DNA from: Bufo bufo
Taxonomy: Eukaryota > Chordata > Amphibia > Anura > Bufonidae
Reading direction: 5' to 3'
NCBI RefSeq assembly: GCF_905171765.1
Contig: NC_053392.1
Span: 31,922,192-31,986,191, forward strand
Length of the DNA stretch: 64,000 nucleotides
Part shown: in pieces, positions 33,932 through 45,299 of the stretch
How the letters are laid out: the number at the start of each line of letters is the position of its first letter
How positions within the stretch are numbered: position 1 is the first letter of the stretch
Notes under the pieces: generated by a model
Told to the model about the DNA's origin: nothing
What the model saw: the letters and a program-made list of their open reading frames with translations, nothing else
The model's database searches: none
Program-made: the position numbers and the translations under genes

Positions 33932-33939
33932 GACATGAG
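33932..33939. repeat. 8-bp target site duplication of hAT-A1, right
   Basis: GACATGAG, identical to 17685-17692. Confidence 0.95.
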
Positions 33940-34148
33940 CAAAGGGCAGGTGTCACACATAAGCTGCCACTGTATAAAGTCTAAGTTATGCCTTGTCTGT
34001 CTGCATCATTAAGAAATTGGTCACAGGTTTCCTCTGCTCATACAGTCGGTCCAACATGTGCAGCGTGGAGTTCCAATGTGTGAAAACGTCACATATGAGG
34101 CAGTGTAGGGGAACACCATTCTGCCTTTGCAGGTCAAGAAGAACTGTA
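33940..34148 (-). pseudogene. hAT-B transposase, continuation beyond the hAT-A1 insertion
   Basis: Aligns with 558-775 of the first hAT-B copy. The minus strand encodes LLDLQRQNGVPLHCLICDV, then THWNSTLHMLDRLYEQRK, the segment expected upstream of the part at 16605-17684. Similarity ends at about 34148, where a truncated TTAA-element copy begins. Confidence 0.85.
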
Positions 34149-34697
34149 TAACCCCTCAGGTGAACATCGTAATTTTTTTTTTTAAAACTGTGCTAAAAAA
34201 AAACATTTTTTTGTCAACTTACATCACTAAAAGGGCAAAACCAAGCGATCAAAAAGGCGTATGCCCCCCAAAATAGTACCAATCTAACCAGTACCTTATC
34301 CTGCCCCTAGCTAAGACAATCGCCCAAAAAATTAAAAAAAACTATGGCTCTCAGACTATGTAGACATTAAAACATGTTTCAAAAATGCTTTTATTGTGTT
34401 AAATGTAAAAAACAAAAAAAATAGACATATTTGGTATCACCGCGTCCATAACAACCTGCTCTATAAAAATACCACATTACCTAACCCCTCAGGGGAAAAC
34501 CGTGAAAAAGATCAAATAAAAACTGTGTCAAAAAAGCCATTTTTTGTCACCTTACATTACAAAAAGTGTAATACCATTCGATCAAAAAGTCATATGCACC
34601 CCAAAATCATACCAATCCAACAAATATGGTGCCAAAACAGCTATTTTTTGTTACCTTGCCTCACAAAAAGTGTAATATAGAGCAACCAAAATCATAT
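34149..34697. repeat. Truncated copy of the TTAA element seen at 36521-37069
   Basis: From ATAACCCCTCAGGTGAACAT to CAACCAAAATCATATG the sequence is almost identical to 36521-37069, including a 94-codon open frame that differs by one residue (34396-34680 against 36770-37054). The frame has no known motif and occurs only inside this repeat, so I do not call a gene. Both ends are cut. Confidence 0.85.
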
Positions 34698-35282
34698 GAT
34701 TAGGTATGAATGGTGCAGCAGGTGAACTAGATAAATGTGCATATATATAACACACCGGCTGTTGACACTGAGTCGGACACACAGAAGTGTATGTATAACA
34801 GAAAAGATTCAGTATGAATGGTGCAGCAGGTGAACAAGATCCACAGGGTGATTATACTGTCCCTGCAGTCTCCCTATGTTCTCCCTACAGTTTCTAAAAA
34901 CTCTCCCCACGATCTCCCTTCACTGTCCCTGCAGTCCCCCTATCCAATATTCTACAATTAATAGCTTTCTGAAACACTGTCCATAGCTCTTGCCAGGTGC
35001 TCAGCTCACTGTGAAATGGCGAACTGTAGACTGCATAGAATGAGGCTTTTGTAGTGCTGTGAATTCATAGACAATCTGAGGATTGTCTGGCTGCACGGCA
35101 TTGTGGGTGATCTCTCATTCCCGGGCATCTTATGTTCACTTTGTAACATGTGTAGCTGCCATTTTAGGAAAAAACTATTAGTTACCACGAAGCGCGAGGA
35201 AATTTGCATTCATTGCAAATCTAATTTTTCCTAAACTTTGGATCCGAATTCCATTTCAGATGCTTTCATTCGCTCAACCCTA
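34698..35282 (-). mobile_element. hAT terminal fragment
   Basis: Homologous to 11561-12036 (shared CCTATCCAATATTC, CTCACTGTGAAATGGCG, AACATGTGTAGCTGC boxes). It ends CATTCGCTCAACCCTA at 35282, a hAT-type tip. The left part has two GTATGAATGGTGCAGCAGGTG copies at about 34703 and 34812. No coding part remains. Confidence 0.6.
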
Positions 35283-35992
35283 GTAATAATTATGTAATAT
35301 TAAAATCTTAGACAACCCCTTTAATTTCTCCCCCCAAAAAAGCTTGTTAAATAAGTTAATCATTTCTAGTAGCTTCCAAACCTTGAGAAGTGCAATAATC
35401 AAATCATCCTACCTAAGATGCACCAGTGGTCACACCATAACTGAACATAACAATGGGACCAGACCACCAGGTATGTAATAGAAATTGAGTTTCATGTGTC
35501 AAGATACATGTTGAAATTGCACAGACTTGCGAACATACTGTATAATGACAGGGACATCAAAAGGAAACAACCTAAAAGCAAAATATTTAGAGAACCAAAA
35601 TGATAGAAAAGAAAATGCACAGCATCAAACACCTCTCCCATCTTAAGCTTGACTTTTTTCTTCACGCAGTGAAATGTATATTTATTGACATGACTATGAT
35701 CCCCGATGGTAAAACAATTTCAGCAGAGATTCAAATTAATTATTTTCAATGACATTTGTAGAAAATACAAGGAAAACATAATTTTGTCACATGAGAATAC
35801 AGGAGATAATAACACAATGTATACAGGAGACAGACAACAAACATTGATTTTGCGTCATTTTAGAGTTGGGCAGGACTCAAAAAGGCAAATGATTTACTGT
35901 ATATTGCAACAACATATTATCAAAAGTCCTCATGCATACAGTCAAATTACAAATTTACTACTTCTGCACAAATGGAGCCATAAGGACTCAAC
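35283..35992. other. Possibly unique flank, nothing recognised
   Basis: AT-rich sequence without internal repeats. The plus frame 35706-36101 has no familiar domain and runs into a hAT-like end at 35993, so I do not call it a gene. Confidence 0.3.
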
Positions 35993-36247
35993 TAGGGATA
36001 AGCAAATTTCTTATTTTGAAATTTGTTTTCGCTTCGTGTTGTGGTATTTACTGAATTGCGTTATGGATTCTGTTACCACGGACCATAATGCAATTCTATG
36101 ACAGAATGCATAACGGAATGCCTATAGAGACATTCCGTTATTCATTCCGTCATAAAAAAAGTCTATGGGCTGCATAACGGATCCGTCCCGTTTCCGTTAT
36201 GCAGGAGAGAACTCCATTAACAGGAGGAGAGAACTCTATTACCACAT
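35993..36247. mobile_element. Partial hAT-like MITE
   Basis: Begins TAGGGATAAGCAAATTTC, a hAT-type tip, followed by inverted CATTCCGTTAT / ATAACGGAATG boxes and two GGAGAGAACTC copies. The right end is not seen: the sequence meets the TTAA element at 36248. Confidence 0.45.
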
Positions 36248-37118
36248 TTAACCCGTAGGATACCAGCGCTGAAAGCTGGGACACAAATACCAGCGCCGTA
36301 CAGCTACGGCGCGCTGATCAGGCGGGCAGCACTAATAGTCGGACCCCTGCTGTATACACCGGCATTGGTGAAAACACAGATGCCGGCGCATTAACCCTTG
36401 CATAGCCACGGTCAGCACTGACCACGGCACGTGCGGTATCCTGACGGGTGAAAAAAAGAAAAGTAGGCATATTAGGTATCAACGGATCCGTATCGACCGG
36501 CTCTATAAAAATATAACATGATATAACCCCTCAGGTGAACATCGTAAATTTTTTTTTTAAAACTGTGCTAAAAAAAAACATTTTTTTGTCAACTTACATC
36601 ACTAAAAGGGCAAAACCAAGCGATCAAAAAGGCGTATGCCCCCCAAAATAGTACCAATCTAACCAGTACCTTATCCTGCCCCTAGCTAAGACAATCGCCC
36701 AAAAAATTAAAAAAACTATGGCTCTCAGACTATGTAGACATTAAAACATGTTTCAAAAATGCTTTTATTGTGTTAAATGTAAAAAACAAAAAAAATAGAC
36801 ATATTTGGTATCACCGCGTCCATAACAACCTGCTCTATAAAAATACCACATTACCTAACCCCTCAGGGGAAAACCGTGAAAAAGATCAAATAAAAACTGT
36901 GTCAAAAAAGCCATTTTTTGTCACCTTACATTACAAAAAGTGTAATACCATTCGATCAAAAAGTCATATGCACCCCAAAATCATACCAATCAAACAAATA
37001 TGGTGCCAAAACAGCTATTTTTTGTTACCTTGCCTCACAAAAAGTGTAATATAGAGCAACCAAAATCATATGTACCCTACAATTGTAAAAACAAAATTGC
37101 CACCTTATCCCGGAGTTT

Positions 37119-37890
37119 CCAAAATGGGATCTTTTTTTGGAGTTTCTACTCTAGGGGTGCATCAGGGGATCTTCAAATGTGACATGGCAACTTAAATTTA
37201 TCCTAGTGAAATCTGCCTTCCAAAAACCATATGGCGTTCCTTTCCTTCTGTGCCCTGCCGTGTGCCCGTACAGCAATTTACGACCACATATGGGGTGTTT
37301 CTGTAAACTACATAATCAGAGTAATAAATATTGAGTTTTGTTTGGCTGTTAACCCTTGCTTTGCTACTGTAAAAAATGGATTACAAGAATCGGCCAAAAA
37401 AGCAAAATTCTAAAATTTAATTTACATTTTCCTTTAATTTTTGTGTAACACCTAAAGGGTTAACAAAGTTTGTAATATCAGTTTTGAATACCTTGATGCG
37501 TGTATTTTCCAAAATGGGGTCACTTTTTAGGAGTTTGTACTCTAGGGGTGCATCAGGGAGTCTTCAAATGTGACGTGGCAACTTAAAATTGTCCCAGTGA
37601 AATCTGCCTTCCAAAAACCATATGGCATTCCTTTCCTTCTGTGCCCTGCCGTGTGCCCGTACAGCAATTTACGACCACATATGGGGTGTTTCTGTAAACT
37701 ACATAATCAGAGTAATAAATATTGAGTTTTGTTTGGCTGTTAACCCTTGCTTTGCTACTGTAAAAAATGGATTACAAGAATCTGCCAAAAAAGCAAAATT
37801 CTAAAATTTAAATTCGGAAATTTAATCTAGATTTTCCTTTTATTCTTGTGGCACACCTAAAGGGTTAAGAAAGTTTGTAAAATCAGTTTT
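37119..37890. repeat. Two-copy 391-bp internal repeat of the TTAA element
   Basis: TATGGCGTTCCTTTCCTTCT at 37230 recurs, with one change, at 37621. Both copies contain the same 60-codon frame (37231-37413 and 37622-37804). Shared boxes include ACTCTAGGGGTGCATCAGGG and CACATATGGGGTGTTTCTG. Confidence 0.85.
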
Positions 37891-38699
37891 ACATACCTTG
37901 AGGGGTTTAGTTTTTAAAATGGGCCATTTATTAGTAGTTTCTATTATGTAAGCCTCACAAAGTGACTTCAGACCTGAACTGGTCCTTAAAAAGTGGGTTT
38001 TGCAAATTTTCTGAAAAATTTCAAGATTTGCTTCTAAACTTCTGAGCCTTCTAAAGTCCCAAAAAAAGAAAATCTAATTTACAAAATGATCCAAACATGA
38101 AGTAGACATATGGGAAATGTAAAGTAATAACTATTTTAGTAGGTATCAATATCTGTTTTAAAAGCATAGAAATAAAAATTTTGAAAATTGAGAATTTTTC
38201 CAAATTTTTGGTAAATTTGATATTTTTTAACCACCTCCGGACCGCCTAACGCACGGATGCGTCTGGAAGGTGGTTGATTCATTCCTCCTGGACGCATCCG
38301 TGCGTCATCTCGCGAGACGCGAGATTTCCTGTGAACGCGCGCACACAGGCGCGCGTGCTCACAGGAACGGAAGGTGAGCGAGTGGATCTCCAGCCTGCCA
38401 GCGGCGATCGTTCGCTGGCAGGCTGGAGATGTGATTTTTTTAACCCCTAACAAGTATATTAGACGCTGTTTTGATAACAGCGTCTAATATACCTGCTACC
38501 TGGTCCTCTGGTGGTCCCTTTTGTTTGGATCGACCACCAGAGGACACAGGTAGCTCAGTAAAGTAGCACCAAGCACCACTACACTACACTACATCCCCCT
38601 GTCACTTATTAACCCCTTATGAACCCCTGATCACCCCTGATCACCCCATATAGACTCCCTGATCACCCCCCTGTCATTGATCACCCCCCTGTCATTGAT

Positions 38700-39860
38700 C
38701 ACCCCCCCTGTAAGGCTCCATTCAGATGTCCGTATGATTTTTACGGATCCACTGATACATGGATCGGATCCGCAAAACGCATACGGACGTCTGAATGGAG
38801 CCTTACAGGGGGGTGATCAATGACGGGGGTGATCACCCCATATAGACTCCCTGATCACCCCCCTGTCATTGATCACCCCCCTGTAAGGCTGCATTCAGAT
38901 GTTCGTATGATTTTTACGGATCCACTGATACATGGATCGGATCCGCAAAACACATACGGACATCTGAATGGAGCCTTATAGGGGGATGATCAATGACAGG
39001 GGGGTGATCACCCCATATAGACTCCCTGGTCACCCCCCTGTCATTGATCAACCCCCTGTCATTGATCACCCCCCTGTAAGGCTGCATTCAGATGTCCGTA
39101 TGATTTTTACTGATCCACTGATACATGGATCGGATCCGCAAAACACATACGGACATCTGAATGGAGCCTTATAGGGGGGTGATCAATGACAGGGGGGTGA
39201 TCACCCCATATAGACTCCCTGATCACCCCCCTGTCATTGATCACCCCCTGTCATTGATTACCCCTCTGTAAGGCTGCATTCAGATGTCCGTATGATTTTT
39301 ACGAATCCACTGATACATGGATCGGATCCGCAAAACACATACGGACATCTGAATGGAGCCTTACAGGGGGGTGATCACCCCATATAGACTCCCTGATCAC
39401 CCCCCTGTCATTGATTACCACCCTGTCATTGATCACCCCCCTGTAAGGCTGCATTCAGATGTCCGTATGATTTTTACGGATCCACTGATACATGGATCGG
39501 ATCCGCAAAACACATACGGACATCTGAATGGAGCCTTACAGGGGGGTGATCACCCCATATAGACTCCCTGATCACCCCCCTGTCATTGATCACCCCCCTG
39601 TCATTGATCACCCCCCTGTCATTGATCACCCCCCTGTCATTGATCACCCCCCTGTAAGGCTGCATCCAGATGTCCGTATGATTTTTACCGATCCACTGAT
39701 ACATGGATCGGATCCGCAAAACACATACGGACATCTGAATGGAGCCTTATAGGGGGGTGATCAATGACAGGGTGGTGATCACCCCATATAGACTCCCTGA
39801 TCACCCCCCTGTCATTGATCACCCCCCTGTCATTGATCACCCCCCTGTAAGGCTCCATTC
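38700..39860. repeat. Tandem array of about 185-bp hairpin units with GATCACCCCCCTGTCATT minisatellite
   Basis: About six units, each with CATTCAGATGTCCGTATG, ACGGATCCACTGATACATGG and the inverse CATACGGACATCTGAATG, so each unit folds on itself. Units are joined by a variable number of 18-base TGATCACCCCCCTGTCAT motifs (four in a row at about 39570-39655). Confidence 0.9.
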
Positions 39861-41230
39861 AGACATTTTTTTGGCCCAAGTTAGCGGAAATTATTTATTT
39901 TTTTCTTACAAAGTCTCATATTCCACTAACTTGTGTAAAAAAAATAACTCACATGAACTCACCATAGCCCTCACGGAATCCAAATGCGTAAAAATTTTTA
40001 GACATTTATATTCCAGACTTCTTCTCACGCTTTAGGGCCCCTAGAATGCCAGGGCAGTATAAATACCCCACATGTGACCCCATTTCGGAAAGAAGACACC
40101 CCAAGGTATTCCGTGAGGGGCATATTGAGTCCATGAAAGATTGAAATTTTTGTCCCAAGTTAGCGGAAAGGGAGACTTTGTGAGAAAAATAAAATATATC
40201 AATTTCCGCTAACTTGTGCCAAAAAAATAAAAATTCTCTTTGGAATGTGGGCCCCTTTGCCCACCTAGGCTGCAAAAAAGTGTCACACATCTGGTACCCC
40301 CGTACTCAGGAGAAGTTGGGCAATGTGTTTTGGGGTGTCTTTTTACATATACCCATGCTGGGTGAAAGAAATATCTTGGCAAAAGACAACTTTTCCCATT
40401 TTTTTATACAAAGTTGGCATTTGCCCGAGATATTTATCTCACCCAGCATGGGTATATGTAAAATGACACCCCAAAACACATTTCCCAACTTCTCCTGAGT
40501 ACAGTGATACCAGATGTGTGACACTTTTTTGCAGCCTAGGTGATCAAAGGGGCCCACATTCCAAAGAGCACCTTTCGGATTTCTCCGGCCATTTTTTACA
40601 GATTTTGATTTCAAACTACTTACCACACATTAGGGCCCCTAGAATCCCAGGGCAGTATAACTACCCCACAAGTGACCCCATTTTGGAAAGAAGACACCCC
40701 AAGGTATTCGCTGATGGGCATAGTGAGTTCATGGAAGTTTTTATTTTTTGTCACAAGTTAGTGGAATATGAGACTTTGTAAGAAAAAACAAACAAAAAAA
40801 AAACACATCATTTTCCGCTAACTTGTGACAAAAAATAAAAAATACTAGGAACTCGCCATGCCCCTCACGGAATACCTTGGGGTGTCTTTTTTCCAAAATG
40901 GGGTCACTTGTGGGGTATTTATACTGCCCTGGCATTCTAGGGGCCCAAATGTGTGGTAAGTAGTTTGAAATCAAAATCTGTAAAAAATGGCCGGTGAAAT
41001 CCGAAAGGTGCTCTTTGGAATGTGGGCCCCTTTGCCCACCTAGGCTGCAAAAAAGTGTCAAACATGTGGTATCTCCGTACTCAGGAGAAGTTGGGCAATG
41101 TGTTTTGGGGTGTCATTTTACATATACCTATGCTGGGTGAGATAAATATCTTGGTCAAATGCCAACTTTGTATAAAAAAATGGGAAAAGTTGTCTTTTGC
41201 CAAGATATTTTATTTTTTTTGCAAAAAAAT
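39860..41230. repeat. Alternating large inverted repeats
   Basis: Two arms recur in opposite orientations. One has GGGCAATGTGTTTTGGGGTGTC, CATACCCATGCTGGGTGA; it runs forward at 40210-40390, inverted at 40400-40570 and forward again at 41000-41210. The other has GCCAGGGCAGTATAAATACC, AGACACCCCAAGGTATTCC; it runs one way at about 40040-40120 and 40640-40710 and inverted at 40865-40950. Axes lie near 40395 and 40797. Confidence 0.85.
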
Positions 41231-41741
41231 CGTTAAATTTCGATTAATAACAAAAAAAGTAAAAATGTCAGCAGCAATGAAATACCACCAAATGAAAGCT
41301 CTATTAGTGAGAAGAAAAGGAGGTAAAATTCATTTGGGTGGTAAGTTGCATGACCGAGCAATAAACTGTGAAAGTAGTGTAGGTCAGAAGTGTAAAAAGT
41401 GGCCTGGTCATTAAGGGTGTTTAAACCAAGGGGGCTGAGGTGGTTAATAAACAAAAATTTTATATTTTGATTCAAATTTACCACTGTCATGACGTACAAT
41501 GTCATGAGAAAACAATATTAGAATGTCTTGGATAAGTAAAAACGTTTCAGAGTTATTACAACATAAAGTGACAGATTTATTAGCTGCAAGTACTACCTTC
41601 AAGTACTACATTAAGTACAGTAAAGAGATATTGCAGGAGATAGTCAGGAGGTAGGCTGGAAGGTGGAAACAATACAAAAAAAAAAGGTAAGATTTGTTTG
41701 ATTTAAATTTACAATTTTTTTTTTTTTTTCATCTCTTTAAA

Positions 41742-42125
41742 ATGGCAGACTTGGTTCAGTGCAGGAATTGCTGTGCATTTATTTCATGTTCCACTCTTTG
41801 GAGATTCGGATGCTGTCAGCTCTGTAGACAGTTCTCCTTACTGCAGCAGGAAATTGCATTTTTGAAATCTGAAATATTTAAATTTTCATTTTCTGAAGTT
41901 CTGCCTGTGCATAATGTTCAGAATGATAGGCAGAGACGCATAAAGGAGTTCAACATATGGCTTGGTAAATGGTGTCAAGAGCAAGGATTTGGCTTTGTTT
42001 CTCATGATAGCTCTACTTGGAATAGAAAGGAACTGTACAAAAAAGATGGTTTGCATCTTTCTCTCAAAGGAACAAATGTACTTAGTGAACAACTCCAAGA
42101 ATTTGCGAAAGAGTATTTAAACTAG
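41742..42125 (+). pseudogene. CR1 ORF1, middle deleted
   Basis: From ATG 41742 the product begins MADLVQCRNCCAFISC...FGCCQLC, a cysteine-rich N-terminus, followed by LLQQEIAFLKSEI (short coiled coil). It then passes straight to LPVHNVQNDRQRRIKEFNIW and KDGLHLSLKGTNVLSEQL, which is the C-terminal end of the SGNH-type esterase domain typical of CR1 ORF1. Only about 128 codons remain of a protein usually several hundred long; the RNA-binding middle and most of the esterase are gone, yet the frame stays open across the join. The two-domain reading is from family knowledge, and the exact deletion ends are not visible here. Confidence 0.7.
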
Positions 42126-42142
42126 GAAGGGGGGGCAAATGA

Positions 42143-44809
42143 GTGAAAATAAAAGAGTCCAATTGCCCCCCGAAACAATGCCAGAACAGGTCAGAAGCAC
42201 AGAGGTTAAGAAATGATAAGCTCAGAGTCCTGTCTACAAATGCTCGCAGTTTAGGTAAAATAATCAATGAACTTGGGTCAAAAATGGCATCTGAGAATGT
42301 AGACTTAGTGGCTGTTACGGAGACATGGTTTAATGAAAGAAATGACTGGGACATAACCATACCAGGGTACTCTTTATACAGAAGAGACAGAGAAGGCAAG
42401 AAAGGAGGAGGAGTGGCCCTGTATGTGAAAGATAGCATTAAATCTAACCTAATACAAGTTGGTGAGGCCAACATAGAGTCAGTTTGGGTTACGTTGCAGT
42501 TTGCTAACCATGCAGTAACTCGTGTAGGTGTGATATATAGACCACCTGGTCAAGTTAAAGAACTAGATGATCTACTAGTTGAAGAAATAGCTAAAATGAC
42601 AATGAAAGGAGAAGTTATCATTATGGGAGATTTCAATCTTCCAGATATAAACTGGAAAACCAAAATAGCAAGTTCTACCAGGAGTACAGGTATTCTAAAT
42701 TCCCTACTGGGGTTATCTCTACAACAAGTGGTTGAGGAGCCAACCCGGAGGGAGGCCATTTTGGATTTGGTATTTACAAATGGGGATTCGGTATATGATG
42801 TCATTGTAGGCGAAACCTTGGGATCTAGTGATCACCAGTCAGTGTGGTTTAATATAAGAACTGTGAAAGAGTCCCACCACACAAAAACAAAAGTTTTAGA
42901 TTTTAGAAAAACAGACTTTTCAAAAATGAAATTAGTCATAAATGAGTCCTTATCAGACTGGAACGGATTACATGGAGTCCAGGAGAAATGGGACTACTTA
43001 AAAGGTGCATTATTGAAGGCAACAGAAAATTGCATTAGACTTGTCAGTAAAAGCAAAAAAAGGAGGAGACCACTGTGGTACTCAGCAGAAGTGGCCCAAA
43101 TCATTAAAAATAAAAAGCTAGCATTTTGTAATTATAAAAAAACCCAGAGCAATGAAGATAAGGAAATCTACAAGATTAGGCAGAGAGAGGCCAAGCAAGT
43201 TATAAGAACTTCGAAAGCGCAGGCAGAAGAAAAACTAGCTCAGTCTATGAAAAAAGGGGATAAGACATTCTTCAGATATATAAATGAAAAAAGGAAATTA
43301 AAACAAGGAATAACTAAATTAAAAACAAAGGACGGAAGGTATGTAGAAGAGAATAAAGGGCTAGCCGACTGCCTTAATGAATACTTCTGTTCAGTTTTTA
43401 CAAAAGAAAAAGGAGAAGGACCTCCACTAGAAAGGATGACTAATAAATCGTTTGATGCATGTATCTTTACAGAGGAAGATGTTCTAAGTTTGCTGTCTAA
43501 GGTGAAGACAAATAAGTCACAGGGGCCTGATGAGATACACCCAAAATTATTAAAAGAGCTTAGTGGTGAGCTGGCAAAACCGTTAACAGATTTATTTAAC
43601 CAATCATTAGTAACAGGAGTCGTCCCGGAAGATTGGAAATTGGCAAATGTCGTGCCCATTCACAAGAAAGGTAGTAGGGAGGCATCGAGCAACTATAGAC
43701 CAGTGAGTCTGACATCAATAGTAGGCAAATTAATGGAAACCCTATAAAAGGATAGGATTGTGGAACATCTAAAATCCCATGGATTGCAAGATGAAAAACA
43801 ACATGGGTTTACTTCAGGGAGATCATGTGAAACAAATCTTATAGATTTTTTTGACTGGGTGACTAAAATAATAGACGGTGGAGGTGCAGTAGACATCGCA
43901 TATCTAGATTTTAGTAAGGCTTTTGACACTGTCCCACATAGAAGACTTATCAATAAACTGCAGTCATTGAGCATGGACTCCCATATTGTTGAGTGGATTA
44001 GGCAGTGGCTGAGTGACAGAAAACAGAGGGTTGTAGTCAATGGAGAACATTCAAAACAAGGTCATGTTACCAGTGGGGTTCCACAGGGATCTGTACTGGG
44101 ACCAATTTTGTTTAATATCTTCATAAGTGATATTGCAAAAGGCCTCGATGGTAAGGATTGTCTTTTTGCTGATGACACAAAGATATGTAACAGGGTTGAT
44201 GTTCCTGGAGGGAAACGCCAAATGGAAAAGGATTTAGGAAAACTAGAAGAATGGTCAGAACTCTGGCAACTGAAATTTAATGTGGATAAGTGCAAGATAA
44301 TGCACCTGGGGCGTAAAAACCCAAGGGCAGAATATAGAATATTTGACACAGTCCTGACCTCAGTATCTGAGGAAAGGGATTTAGGAGTAATTATTTCAGA
44401 AGACTTAAAGGTGGGAAGACAATGTAATAGAGCAGCACGAAATGCCAGCAGAATGCTTGGATGTATAGGGAGAGGTATAAGCAGTAGAAAGAGTGAAGTG
44501 CTTATGCCGCTGTACAGAACACTGGTGAGACCTCACTTGGAGTATTGTGCGCAGTACTGGAGGCCATATCTCCAGAAGGATATAGATACTCTAGAGAGAG
44601 TTCAGAGAAGAGCTACTAAACTAGTACATGGATTGCAGGATAAAACTTACCAGGAAAGGTTAAAGGACCTTAATATGTATAGCTTGGAAGAAAGAAGAGA
44701 CAGAGGGGATATGATAGAAACTTTTAAATACATAAAGGGAATCAACTCGGTAAAGGAGGAGAGCATATTTAAAAGAAGAAAAAACTACCACAAGAGGACA
44801 CAGTTTTAA
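42143..44809 (+). pseudogene. CR1 ORF2: AP endonuclease and reverse transcriptase, one in-frame stop
   Basis: Endonuclease motifs: STNARSL, VTETWF, GVIYRPPGQ, GDFNLPDINW and SSDHQSVWF. Reverse transcriptase motifs: NVVPIHKKGSREASSNYRPV, AYLDFSKAFDTVPH, GVPQGSVLGPILFNIF, FADDTKI (catalytic FADD), then the thumb with ERDLGVIIS and RPHLEYCAQYW. A TAA at 43745-43747 interrupts an otherwise continuous frame (position of a leucine in METLLKDRI-like context). A frameshift near 44793 moves the conserved tail (RVVDAWNSLP, 44870-44895) to another frame. The first in-frame initiator at 42143 is GTG; the true start is uncertain. Fragments of the same family are at 51380-51572 and 52049-52241. Confidence 0.93.
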
Positions 44810-45125
44810 ATTAGAGGGGCAAAGGTTTAAAAGTAATATAAGGAAGTATTACTTTACTGAGAGAGTAGTGGATGCATGGAATAGCCTTCCTGCATAAGTG
44901 GTAGCTGCAAATACAGTGAAGGGGTTTAAGCATGCATGGGATAGGCATAAGGCTATCCTTCATATAAGATAGGGCCAGGGACTATTCATAGGATTCAGAT
45001 ATATTGGGCAGACTAGATGGGCCAAATGGTTCTTATCTGCCGACACATTCTATGTTTCTATGTCAGATTTGCAAAAATAGGCCTGGGATTTAATGTGAAA
45101 AGTGGCCTGGTACTGAAGGGGTTAA

Positions 45126-45299
45126 GTAAAATTCTGTTTTGGCAAAAGCTGATGTTGGAGTTGTTTTCCTCATTCGTGACTTCGCTGTATCCTGGGGAGC
45201 CCATCCACATCGGTACATGGCTTATAGGGCCACCTCAAATCCAGCCACTGCCATGTCTATAAAGCTTATTCTTAGAGTTAACTGTTCATGATGCGGTTT
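45126..45299. other. Flank between TTAA element and PLE fragment
   Basis: No recognisable feature apart from a 26-base unit (GCGGTTTCAAGTGTTGGAAC) occurring twice at about 45295-45340. Confidence 0.3.

Larger units (their letters stand above)
38231..41443. mobile_element. Hairpin-rich TTAA element, 3.2 kb
   Basis: Flanked by TTAA at 38227-38230 and 41444-41447, with ends CCACCTCCGG and CCACCTCAGC (inverted). The inside is a chain of inverted repeats: 38251-38303 (GCACGGATGCGTC and inverse), 38308-38325, 38328-38367, 38384-38430 (CCAGCCTGCCAGCG and inverse), 38454-38492 (17-base perfect arms), 38496-38553, the hairpin-bearing array at 38700-39860, and large palindromes at 39860-41230. No coding frame is credible; frames on opposite strands encode the same peptides because of the palindromes. 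Confidence 0.8.
41579..45063 (+). mobile_element. CR1-type LINE, 3.5 kb, internally deleted
   Basis: A non-LTR retrotransposon with a shortened ORF1 (41742-42125), ORF2 (42143 to about 44970) and a 3' tail TTCTATGTTTCTATG (about 45049-45063). CAGATTT occurs at both borders (41572-41578 and 45064-45070), a likely short target duplication inside the TTAA element. ORF2 has one nonsense codon and one late frameshift, so the insertion is fairly young. Confidence 0.9.
36252..45121. mobile_element. Non-coding TTAA element carrying two later insertions
   Basis: Bordered by TTAA at 36248-36251 and 45122-45125. The inverted ends read CCCGTAGGATACCAGC and, from the other side, CCCCTTCAGTACCAGG. Its own sequence is 36252-38226, 41448-41578 and 45064-45121, about 2.2 kb: the context around the insertion points reads through (the 38200 side continues at 41448; AAAGTGACAGATTT at 41565 continues as CAGATTTGCAAAA at 45064). 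It contains a two-copy 391-bp internal repeat and no gene. TTAA targets suit Kolobok- or piggyBac-type mobilisation; the autonomous partner is unknown. Confidence 0.75.

Noticed and set aside
35706..36101. 131-codon plus frame
   Set aside because: No recognisable domain, and its end lies inside a hAT-like MITE tip.
34396..37054. Repeated 94-codon frame (34396-34680 and 36770-37054) as a conserved small protein
   Set aside because: The conservation is that of the whole DNA repeat, silent and non-silent positions alike; no domain, and the frame lies in a known type of non-coding TTAA repeat.
37231..37804. Two identical 60-codon frames
   Set aside because: They are copies of a 391-bp internal duplication of a non-coding element.
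40006..41061. Frames on both strands with GCKKVSHIWY and EKLGNVFWGV peptides
   Set aside because: The same peptides arise on opposite strands because of large palindromes; non-coding.
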